NCBI GenBank assembly: GCA_934168275.1
Contig: CAKPNA010000005.1
Coordinates: 1 to 64,000 of the forward strand
Direction: 5' to 3'
DNA length: 64,000 nt
From: an uncultured Bacilli bacterium
GTDB lineage: Bacteria > Bacillota_I > Bacilli_A > RF39 > UBA660
Under the pieces are notes generated by a model. That model was not told the origin of the DNA. It worked only from the letters and a program-made list of their open reading frames with translations, and ran no database searches. Numbering within the stretch: position 1 is the first letter of the stretch; each line of letters begins with the position of its first letter. Of this stretch, positions 16,173 through 24,217 are shown piece after piece. The translations under genes were made by a program, and so were the position numbers.

Positions 16173-16201
16173 TTGACACATACATCTGTTTATGATATAA
16201 T
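16173..16201 (+). promoter_or_regulatory. Near-perfect SigA promoter
   Basis: TTGACA (16173-16178), 17 bases, TATAAT (16196-16201): exact consensus at both hexamers, upstream of the 68-codon gene. Confidence 0.85.
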
Positions 16202-16230
16202 ACTATCTCACTAAGGAGAGGGATATTATT

Positions 16231-16437
16231 ATGACAATAAGAGTAATATTAAACTATGTTAAAAGATTCTTTGGTATTGACAAAAACGACACTACCATTG
16301 ATAGACAATTTGCTGATTTATTAGCTAAAGATTTAGATAAAGGAATAACTTCAGATAGTTTAATAGAGCATTCCATTAATTTATACGGAGCTTTATTAAA
16401 CACTACTTATTCAAACGATAATGCAAAACATAGATAA
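16231..16437 (+). CDS. Small hypothetical protein
   Basis: The 68-residue protein is helical and soluble, with VKRFFGIDKNDTTIDRQFAD near the start. It is not recognised. A consensus promoter ends 30 bases before its ATG and an AAGGAGAGGG site precedes it, so it is probably highly expressed. A terminator at 16526 follows, making it a single-gene unit. It may be a small regulator, but no DNA-binding motif is clear. Confidence 0.65.
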   Translation: MTIRVILNYVKRFFGIDKNDTTIDRQFADLLAKDLDKGITSDSLIEHSINLYGALLNTTYSNDNAKHR

Positions 16438-16525
16438 ATAGAAAAAACATAATTACTCATCAAGGAAGTTTTATTACAAGACGAAAAGATAGAAATTATT
16501 ATAATTAGGCAATTCATTTGCAATT

Positions 16526-16558
16526 AAGATATTTATTTTAAGTAATAAGTATCTTTTT
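16526..16558 (+). terminator. Terminator after the 68-residue gene
   Basis: AAGATATTTATT pairs with AATAAGTATCTT, followed by TTTTT. Confidence 0.65.
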
Positions 16559-16633
16559 AATTTATATGATTGATTTCTCTATGATTTACTAAATAAAACT
16601 AAGTTATATTTATAGACTTTTATATAAATATTT

Positions 16634-16792
16634 GCTAAAATAAAGAAGTGTGTGAAGGCAGTAAAGCTATTAAGCCTTGCTTGCATAATTATTTTTGTAA
16701 GTGGTGTTCAATTATTATTTTTAGGTATAATTGGAATGTATATGTCTAAACTATATTTAGAAGTTAAGAAAAGGCCTATATATACTATCTGA
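16634..16792 (+). pseudogene. C-terminal remnant of a GtrB-like family 2 glycosyltransferase
   Basis: The frame reads CIIIFVSGVQLLFLGIIGMY then LEVKKRPIYTI and TGA (16790-16792). This is the conserved last membrane helix and tail of bactoprenol glucosyltransferases (GtrB/DPM1-like: G-x-Q-L-L-x-L-G-I-I-G-E-Y, E-V-K-x-R-P). The catalytic GT2 domain is gone and there is no start codon or ribosome binding site in frame. The neighbour at 16823 is a membrane protein of the kind that works with GtrB, so a sugar-modification pair has been broken here. The rest of the 16438-16822 gap holds only a terminator. Confidence 0.8.
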
Positions 16793-16822
16793 AACAGAGA
16801 AAGATTGGAGAAGTGAATAATC

Positions 16823-18139
16823 TTGAAAAATGTAATAAATTTTTTGAATAGGAATAAGAAGAAGTTGTTTCTGATTTTAATCTTTGTATCTATGCTATGT
16901 TTGAATTTTTTAACTCCATTACTAGCGGATGATTATAGTTATGGATTAAACTTAAACGAAAAAAGGATAGCAAGTATTATGGATATATTTGATTATCAAG
17001 TGTGGCATTATTTTAATTGGGGTGGAAGAACTGTTGCACATACGCTAGCGCAAATATTATTAGTATTTCCTAAAGCAGTATTTAATATATTAAATTCATT
17101 TATATATACAGCTTTAATTTATTTAATATATTTACATGGATGTTTTAATAAAGATAATAAAGATAATTCATATATGCTATTATTAATACATTTTATTTTA
17201 TGGTTTATAATTCCAGTATTTGGGCAATCATTTATATGGTTAGTTGGTTCATGCAATTATTTATGGACTACAGTTATAATTCTTTATTTTTTATGGTTAT
17301 ATAGAAGAAATACGTTAAGTGAAAAATGGTATAATTTACTATTTATGTTCATACTAGGATTATTAGCAGGGTGGACAAATGAAAACACTTCAGCAGGATT
17401 AATTGTCATCTTAGTCTTTAGCCTTATAATAAATAAAGTAGAAACAAAAAAATTTGAATTATCAAAGACAAGACTATTTGGAATAATTGGCACTCTCGCA
17501 GGTTTTATAATTATGATTTGCGCACCAGGAAATTATATAAGAAGTGCTGAATTTAAAGATGATACTTTTATTATAATAAAAATTATTAAAAGAACCCTTG
17601 ATATTACAAATAATTTAGGAAATATCATATTACCCCTTTTAATAGTTATTATCATCTTAATCTCTTTAAAAATATATCATAAAAAGAAAATAGAAAAAGA
17701 AACATATACATTTATTTTAGGTGGATTTGCCGCAATATATGCAATGGTTTTATCACCAACATTTCCAGAAAGAGCATGGACCGGAGCCATAATTTTCTTT
17801 GTTATAGCAATAGTAATACTTGTTTATGATTTGGATACAATAAATCGCTTATATAAATTTATATTAGTAGATTTTTGTATAATACTATCTATCATTTATG
17901 TTAGCCAATATATGGACTTAGCTAGAAATATTAATTATTTAAGAAATACTTGGAATTATAGAGTGGATGTTATTAATGAGTCTGATAAAGATAAAATTTT
18001 TGAATTTTATAAATATGAAACGTATAATCCAAGAAATCCGGTTTATGGATTGGAAGATATAGGATATGATCCTAATGCATGGCCAAATGGTTCAATTTCT
18101 AAATATTACGGAATTAAGGGAATAAAAGCCATACAATAA
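16823..18139 (+). CDS. DUF6056-like multispan membrane protein, possible glycosyltransferase
   Basis: The start is a TTG (16823) with GGAG 12 bases upstream; no ATG is available in frame nearby. The 438-residue product has about ten membrane helices. Near the N-terminus, TPLLADDYSYGLNLNEKR (residues 32-49) and HYFNWGGRTVAHTLAQ match the L-x-x-D-D-Y and GGR motifs of the DUF6056/GtrII-type group, whose acidic pair lies in the first external loop as in GT-C glycosyltransferases. It likely modifies a cell-surface glycan with a lipid-linked sugar. The partner that makes such a donor is only a remnant upstream, so this gene may depend on another GtrB or be on its way out. Confidence 0.7.
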   Translation: MKNVINFLNRNKKKLFLILIFVSMLCLNFLTPLLADDYSYGLNLNEKRIASIMDIFDYQVWHYFNWGGRTVAHTLAQILLVFPKAVFNILNSFIYTALIYLIYLHGCFNKDNKDNSYMLLLIHFILWFIIPVFGQSFIWLVGSCNYLWTTVIILYFLWLYRRNTLSEKWYNLLFMFILGLLAGWTNENTSAGLIVILVFSLIINKVETKKFELSKTRLFGIIGTLAGFIIMICAPGNYIRSAEFKDDTFIIIKIIKRTLDITNNLGNIILPLLIVIIILISLKIYHKKKIEKETYTFILGGFAAIYAMVLSPTFPERAWTGAIIFFVIAIVILVYDLDTINRLYKFILVDFCIILSIIYVSQYMDLARNINYLRNTWNYRVDVINESDKDKIFEFYKYETYNPRNPVYGLEDIGYDPNAWPNGSISKYYGIKGIKAIQ

Positions 18140-18145
18140 TTAGTA

Positions 18146-18186
18146 AAAGGAATGACTTTTTTAAGATAAGTTATTCCTTTTTTTAA
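18146..18186 (+). terminator. Terminator before smc
   Basis: AAAGGAATGACTT pairs with AAGTTATTCCTTT, followed by a T run. Confidence 0.7.
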
Positions 18187-18226
18187 TGGTTTAAGGTATA
18201 ATTAGTATAGACTGTAGGTGTAAAAG

Positions 18227-21172
18227 ATGTATTTAAAAGAAATAAAAATATACGGATTTAAATCATTTGCTGACAAAATATCAATGGAGTTTGGCAGTAA
18301 TTTAAATGGTATTGTTGGCCCGAATGGAAGTGGTAAATCTAATGTTGTCGATGCTGTTCGATGGGTTTTAGGAGAACAATCTATTAAATCCCTAAGAGCA
18401 GATAATGCTACTGATGTTATATTTTCTGGTAGTGCTAGTAGAAAAGCCTTAAATAGTGCTTCCGTAACCTTAGTATTTGATAACGAAGACCATCACTTAC
18501 CAATAGATTTTAATGAAGTGTCAATAAAAAGAGTAATATATCGCAATGGTGATAACGAGTATTATTTAAATAATAGTAAATGTCGTCTTAAAGATATGTT
18601 AGATGTTTTTGTTGATTCAGGAACATCACGAGAAAGTTTTAATATTATTTCTCAAGGTAAAATAGATGAAATCTTGTCCACAAAGCCTGGTGATCGCCGT
18701 ACTATTTTTGAAGAAGCTGCCGGTGTTTTAAAGTATAAAAAGAGAAAAGAAGAAGCCCTTCGTAAACTAGAACGTACTAATGATAACTTAGATAGAGTAA
18801 ATGACTTAATTAGTGAACTAAAACTATCTCTCGACCCCCTTGAAAAGCAAAGCAATGACGCTAGAAGATATAAAGTTATTAAAAGGGAATTATCAGATGT
18901 TGAAATAAGCTTAATGGTAAGTGATATAACTAAACTAAACTATGAATATAAAGAACTTAAAAATGATATTGAATCTTTGGAAGATACTAAATTAAAAATA
19001 ACTAATAATAGTACTAGTTATGATATTAAATTATTAGAAAATAAAAATAAATTAAAAACTATTAATGATACTCTAGAAGTTAAACATAAAGAACTAATTA
19101 CTAAATCATTAGAAGTTGAAAAAATAGATAGTGATATTAAACTATTAGATGAAAGAAAAAAACATTCTAATGATAAAAATATTAATGATAATATATTATC
19201 TCTAAATAAAAATAGACTAGCTATTCAAGATACTATTAATAACTTAAATAATAATATTGAAGTAAGTAAGAAGTCATTAGAAAAATTAGATATATCTATT
19301 AATGAAACTAACAGTAGATATAAAAAGTATTTTGATACTAAAAATGAATATGAAAATAAGTTAAATAGTAATAATAGAGAAATATCTAACTTACAATATA
19401 AAATAAATATCCTTGAAGAATCTATTAATAATTCTAATAGTCTACCTATGGCTGTTAAAAGAATCTTAGATAATCCTAAGTTTAAGACTCATAATGTTAT
19501 TGGTAAACTAATTGATATGAATGATGAATATATTGATGCTATTACTACTTCTTTAGGAGGAGCTAGTTCTTACTTAGTAGTAGATACTAGAAATGATGCT
19601 AAAGAAATGGTTAATTATCTAAGTACTAATAATTACGGTAGAGCCACTTTCTTTCCACTTGATGTAATTGCCCCACGTTATATTGATAATGATTCTTTAT
19701 TTAAAATAAGAGGTAATAATTCATTTGTTGATATTGCTAGTAATTTAGTTAGATATGATATTAAATATAAAGATATTATTTTAAATCAATTAGGTAATGT
19801 TATTGTAGCTAAAAATATTAATGGTGCTAATGAATTAAGTAAATTAGTTGGTCATAAATATAAAGTAATTACTCTAGATGGCCAAGTAGTTAACATAGGA
19901 GGTTCCATTACTGGTGGCAGTAAAGTACGTAATAACTTAATAAAAGAAAAATATGAATTAGAAGACTATAAAAAATTAATTAATAAACTAAATGATGAAG
20001 TGCAAGAATTAAATAGTAATATTACTAGTCTTGACTCTAGTTTAAAATTAGAAGAAAACTGTATGTATGAATTACGTATATCACGTAGCGAAGCATTTGA
20101 TAAATTAAAGAACTTAGAACGTGAACTAGATAGCACTAAGATAGAAGAAAGTAAAATAGATAAAGAACTAAATGATTTATCTAGTATTGCATCTAATAAT
20201 ACAGTAAGTGAAGAAGAAAAATTATGGAATAATTATTACCAAGCTAAACAAATGGTTGATGATATAAATAAAAATATTGAATTATTAACTATTGATAAGA
20301 AAAAAATTGAAGATGATATTACTGAATTAGATGAACTAAGTCGAAAAGATAACACTAATATCTCTAAAATAGAAAAAGATATTCACGAAAAAGAAGTAAA
20401 ACTAAATAGAATAGAAGTCAAATTAGATAATCTCTTAGTTAATTTATCTAATGATTATAACATTACTTATGAGAATGCTAAAAACAATTATATACTTGAA
20501 ATAGATAGTGATATAGCTCGTGATAAAGTAAGAAACTTAAAAGAACAATTATCTTTAATTGGTGAAGTTAACTTAGGAAGTATTGAAGAATATGAAAGAA
20601 TTAGTGAAAGATATAACTTCTTATTAAAAGAACATGATGAACTTGCTAATGCTGAAAATACTTTATTAGAAATTATTAATGATATGGATGAAGTAATGAA
20701 AACTAAGTTTACTGAAACATTTGAACAAGTTCGTATAGAGTTTAAAAAAGTATTTAGAGATCTATTTAGAGGAGGTAATGCTGAACTAGTATTAACTGAT
20801 CCTAACGATATTTTAAATACCGGTATTGAAATAAAAGCTGAACCTTCCGGTAAGAAACTTAAAAATATTTCTCTATTATCCGGAGGAGAAAGAACATTTA
20901 CTGCCATATCATTACTCTTTGCTATATTAAATGTTCGCCCGGTACCGTTCTGTTTATTAGATGAAGTAGAAGCTGCCTTAGATGATGCTAACGTTGAAAG
21001 CTTTTGCACATACTTAAATAAGTATCGTCATAAAACACAATTCATTCTAATAACTCACAAGAAAAAGACTATGGAATACTTAGATATTTTATATGGTATT
21101 ACTATGCAAGAATCTGGTGTTAGTAAACTAGTAAGTGTTAAATTAGAAGATATTAAGAAAGATTTAAATTAG
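18227..21172 (+). CDS. smc: Chromosome segregation ATPase SMC (short)
   Basis: The protein has the full SMC plan: N-terminal Walker A GPNGSGKSN (about 32-40), Q-loop region, coiled coil, a hinge (about 400-560, with VIGKLIDMNDEYIDAITTSL and GGSITGG), a second coiled coil, the ABC signature LLSGGER (883-889) and Walker B FCLLDEVEAALDDAN (908-922). SMC with ScpAB compacts and resolves newly replicated chromosomes. It is 981 residues, about 200 shorter than Bacillus SMC (about 1190), and the missing length is in the coiled-coil arms. The usual neighbours rnc and ftsY are absent. An AGGTG site precedes the ATG. Confidence 0.96.
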   Translation: MYLKEIKIYGFKSFADKISMEFGSNLNGIVGPNGSGKSNVVDAVRWVLGEQSIKSLRADNATDVIFSGSASRKALNSASVTLVFDNEDHHLPIDFNEVSIKRVIYRNGDNEYYLNNSKCRLKDMLDVFVDSGTSRESFNIISQGKIDEILSTKPGDRRTIFEEAAGVLKYKKRKEEALRKLERTNDNLDRVNDLISELKLSLDPLEKQSNDARRYKVIKRELSDVEISLMVSDITKLNYEYKELKNDIESLEDTKLKITNNSTSYDIKLLENKNKLKTINDTLEVKHKELITKSLEVEKIDSDIKLLDERKKHSNDKNINDNILSLNKNRLAIQDTINNLNNNIEVSKKSLEKLDISINETNSRYKKYFDTKNEYENKLNSNNREISNLQYKINILEESINNSNSLPMAVKRILDNPKFKTHNVIGKLIDMNDEYIDAITTSLGGASSYLVVDTRNDAKEMVNYLSTNNYGRATFFPLDVIAPRYIDNDSLFKIRGNNSFVDIASNLVRYDIKYKDIILNQLGNVIVAKNINGANELSKLVGHKYKVITLDGQVVNIGGSITGGSKVRNNLIKEKYELEDYKKLINKLNDEVQELNSNITSLDSSLKLEENCMYELRISRSEAFDKLKNLERELDSTKIEESKIDKELNDLSSIASNNTVSEEEKLWNNYYQAKQMVDDINKNIELLTIDKKKIEDDITELDELSRKDNTNISKIEKDIHEKEVKLNRIEVKLDNLLVNLSNDYNITYENAKNNYILEIDSDIARDKVRNLKEQLSLIGEVNLGSIEEYERISERYNFLLKEHDELANAENTLLEIINDMDEVMKTKFTETFEQVRIEFKKVFRDLFRGGNAELVLTDPNDILNTGIEIKAEPSGKKLKNISLLSGGERTFTAISLLFAILNVRPVPFCLLDEVEAALDDANVESFCTYLNKYRHKTQFILITHKKKTMEYLDILYGITMQESGVSKLVSVKLEDIKKDLN

Positions 21173-21192
21173 TAATAATTAGGAGTTAAATT

Positions 21193-23889
21193 ATGAAATT
21201 AAATGAACTTCAAGAACAAATAAAAAAATGTAGTAGTTTATTAGAAATAAATAGTATTCAAGAAATAGATACTAATATTTTGTTTATGAGTATATTGGCA
21301 TCCGAAAGATATGATCTTTTAAGTAATAATAAGATAAATATCCATATTGATAACAGTGAAACATCAATGCAATTAATTGATTATTTATTATCAGATGAAG
21401 ATATATTATATTATGTAGGTAAAAGTGGTTATACTTTCTCTAAAGATGATACCAATAAGATATTTAAAATAGTATATGAAAAATATGGAAATTCATATAA
21501 GTTTGATAGTTTCTTGAGATATTTCTTTATTAATGATTTATCTTTAAGTAATTTCATTAAAGAAAATATTGCTTTCTTTGAAAAACATTTAAAAGAAAAA
21601 GGAGCATCAGTTGAATATACATTAAGAAAAAATGAAGCATTTATTGATTTAATATTAAAGAATAAATATACAAATTTAATAGGAAATATAGAAGAATATT
21701 CATTAACTAATTTAAAACAACTTGCTAATTTAATACAAAGTGGAGTTAAATTACCATATTATTTAGGAAACGATAGATATGCTCAAAATATATTTGAACT
21801 AAAATCTTCATTTTCAACAAATGAGTTAATTGAATTGTTGGGATTATTAAAAGAAAAAACAATATACGATAGAAAATCAGGAAGTTCAGAAATGACTTCT
21901 TTTGCACAGCTGGTACAAGAAAATATCGATTATCTAATAGAAATTGTATCACAAACTAAAACAGTACCAAAGTGTTTAATAGAATCTAGTATTTTTAGAG
22001 ATGAATGTATCAAAAGAAATAGAATAGATCTTGCTGTTCAATGTATTCTACCACTATATATTATAAAAAATGAAGAATTAATAAACGCTTATTGTAAAGA
22101 ATTAAATATTGATTTTAAAGATTTTTGCGATAGATATAAATGGTTATTAGATTATTATAAAAATAATAATAATATCTTTAACACATTTTTAGCACCATCT
22201 TTAAAAGATAAAGTATTTAACTTTAATAAAGAACACTATGAAAGATTTATTAACGATATAGAAATTCAAATAGCTATTTCAAAATTGAATGATAAAGAAT
22301 TAACTGTTTTATCAAGAGTTTTAGAATTATATAATTACAAGGATTACGATATTTCTTCAATGATAGTTAATATTGTTAGTAATATTAATAATTATCAAGA
22401 GTTAATTAATTCATTAAATATCAATAATATTTCTGAACAAGATTTAAGAAATTTAGTAGGCGTTTTACAACTTTCTCATAATCAGTATCAAATTAATAAT
22501 ATAGCTTCTTTACAAAATTATAATAACTTAAAAAGACAATATTTTATAGATAATTATTCTGATGATTTAAACGTCAATAAAGATAATTTATTAAAAACGC
22601 TATTTAATATAGATTTACAAGAGGCTCAATATATAGATTATAAGTATTGTCATGACAATAATAACAATAATATATTACTAAATCTTAAAAATAGTGAATT
22701 ACCACCACAGATATATAATTATTTAGAATTAATTAATAGAATTATTGAATGTAATAATTCTAACGAACTAATTACAATATTTAATAACTCTTATATTTAT
22801 GATAGTGAAATACCATTTGAATCATATCTAAGAGGAAAATATACTGAATTATATTCTAAATCACTTTATAGAATTGATGAAAAAAGCGAGGTATATGGCC
22901 CAAAAGATAGTATTTCATATCAAACAAATTATAATAACAAGAATATTCAAGTATGTGTTCCAAGAGAAAAGTTTAATTTCATGATTCATTGTGTAGGTTC
23001 TTGTTCTATAGCTTCAGATGTAATAGATACTAATTATCGAAATGATTGGTTAGATAGACCACAAATACAAGACCATTTTGTAGCGTGTAGTTATATAAAT
23101 GAACGAGGAATATATTCTATTAGGTCTCAAGGAAGTATTATTTTTGGATTTGATACATTAGAGAATGGTGCTATATTAGGTATGGGCAATACTGATATTG
23201 ATTCGATAGGTAGATATGCTAATGCTTATGATGGTTCAAGAGAATTACAGGAAGGAAATGGTTCAAGAGCAAGATATTTTGTACCATCTGAAATTCTAAG
23301 AACTATAAATGATGGATATAACGAAATTGTGGTTGAACGAAGAAATACCGATAAGTCTAGAAATAAAGAATTTAAAAGAAAACCTGATTATATTATAATG
23401 ATGGCAGAATCTATGGAACAAGATAATTTTAACTATTTAGAAAGCCTATATCAAAATCAGTTATCTTTTATTTCTAAAGAAGATAGAAAGACTATTCAAC
23501 AAATAGGAAGTTCAAGAAAATTAAAAGAATTTTTAGTAAAATATAAAGATGTAATATCTGAAATAGCTGACATTCAAGGCATGCCTTTAAATGATATGGC
23601 TAATATGTATGTTAACTTAATTATGAAAGCAAAGTATTATGAAGATTGCTTAAAAGCCTCAAGTGAATTTGATATTCCTCTTGTAGTAGTAGATAAATCA
23701 TATTATTTCAATAAAATACTATTTGAATCTACTTCTTATGATGATACTACTAAGAGCAGTATTTCAGAACTATATTCTCAAGCCAATGAATCAGCTAAAA
23801 AAGAAATATTTAATAAGGTTGTAAAAGGTAAAGACGCTAGTTCTATTCTAGAACAAAAAAGAAAAACAGGTATTACAATTAGAGTATAG
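21193..23889 (+). CDS. Large protein of unknown function (898 residues)
   Basis: It starts 20 bases after smc behind TAGGAG, so it may be co-transcribed. Residues 1-530 are mainly helical and repeat-like (ARM/HEAT-like feel), followed by asparagine-rich linkers. Residues about 590-770 form a compact domain with FMIHCVGSCSIASDVIDTNY, DRPQIQDHFVACSYINERG, IIFGFDTLENGAILGMG and YNEIVVERR. I associate this block with large uncharacterised proteins of gut Firmicutes but cannot name an activity. The conserved polar residues (H, C, D, N, R) would fit an enzyme. The last 130 residues are helical. No signal peptide or membrane helix is present. Confidence 0.7.
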   Translation: MKLNELQEQIKKCSSLLEINSIQEIDTNILFMSILASERYDLLSNNKINIHIDNSETSMQLIDYLLSDEDILYYVGKSGYTFSKDDTNKIFKIVYEKYGNSYKFDSFLRYFFINDLSLSNFIKENIAFFEKHLKEKGASVEYTLRKNEAFIDLILKNKYTNLIGNIEEYSLTNLKQLANLIQSGVKLPYYLGNDRYAQNIFELKSSFSTNELIELLGLLKEKTIYDRKSGSSEMTSFAQLVQENIDYLIEIVSQTKTVPKCLIESSIFRDECIKRNRIDLAVQCILPLYIIKNEELINAYCKELNIDFKDFCDRYKWLLDYYKNNNNIFNTFLAPSLKDKVFNFNKEHYERFINDIEIQIAISKLNDKELTVLSRVLELYNYKDYDISSMIVNIVSNINNYQELINSLNINNISEQDLRNLVGVLQLSHNQYQINNIASLQNYNNLKRQYFIDNYSDDLNVNKDNLLKTLFNIDLQEAQYIDYKYCHDNNNNNILLNLKNSELPPQIYNYLELINRIIECNNSNELITIFNNSYIYDSEIPFESYLRGKYTELYSKSLYRIDEKSEVYGPKDSISYQTNYNNKNIQVCVPREKFNFMIHCVGSCSIASDVIDTNYRNDWLDRPQIQDHFVACSYINERGIYSIRSQGSIIFGFDTLENGAILGMGNTDIDSIGRYANAYDGSRELQEGNGSRARYFVPSEILRTINDGYNEIVVERRNTDKSRNKEFKRKPDYIIMMAESMEQDNFNYLESLYQNQLSFISKEDRKTIQQIGSSRKLKEFLVKYKDVISEIADIQGMPLNDMANMYVNLIMKAKYYEDCLKASSEFDIPLVVVDKSYYFNKILFESTSYDDTTKSSISELYSQANESAKKEIFNKVVKGKDASSILEQKRKTGITIRV

Positions 23890-24053
23890 CAAGAAATTAA
23901 TTAAAAATACACCTTTAACTCAAACAATGTCATTACTAACACAGTTAAGTTAAAAAGGTCTTGCATACAACTTAAAACTGTTATATAATTAATTTAAGGT
24001 AAGAAAATAAACAAGCAAAGTATTTCTTCCTAAGTAGAAAGGAGTTAAAATTT

Positions 24054-24128
24054 ATGAGAAAAAACTATAATAATACGTTAACTCTAAGTTTACTTGGGGG
24101 GGGCAAAATAATACAATTGTTTGTTTAA
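24054..24128 (+). CDS. Short frame containing a G8 tract, possible phase-variable leader peptide
   Basis: An ATG with AAAGGAG upstream opens a 24-residue frame, MRKNYNNTLTLSLLGGG and seven more. It contains eight consecutive G (24096-24103). One extra G would instead give the tail QNNTIVCLKDNKNYGKESLR before a TAG in the following terminator stem. The frame and the terminator together resemble a leader-peptide/attenuator upstream of the surface gene at 24218. Coding status is uncertain. Confidence 0.4.
   Translation: MRKNYNNTLTLSLLGGGKIIQLFV
24096..24103. repeat. Poly-G tract (G8)
   Basis: Eight G in a row stand out in AT-rich DNA. Such homopolymers are classical slipped-strand hot spots, and this one lies inside a frame with a good ribosome binding site, 114 bases before a surface-protein gene. 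Confidence 0.85.
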
Positions 24129-24136
24129 AAGATAAT

Positions 24137-24192
24137 AAAAACTACGGTAAAGAGAGTTTAAGAGATTAGACTCTTTTTATCGTAGTTTTTAT
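24137..24192 (+). terminator. Long terminator hairpin before the surface gene
   Basis: AAAAACTACGGTAAAGAGAGT pairs along its length with ACTCTTTTTATCGTAGTTTTT. It ends transcription from the short G8 frame and may act as an attenuator for the gene at 24218. Confidence 0.75.
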
Positions 24193-24217
24193 TTGTAAAG
24201 AAAGGGATTGTACATTT

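Noticed and set aside
20488..21009. 173-codon minus-strand frame over smc
   Set aside because: It is opposite the SMC ATPase head, has serine/leucine-rich shadow composition and no ribosome binding site.
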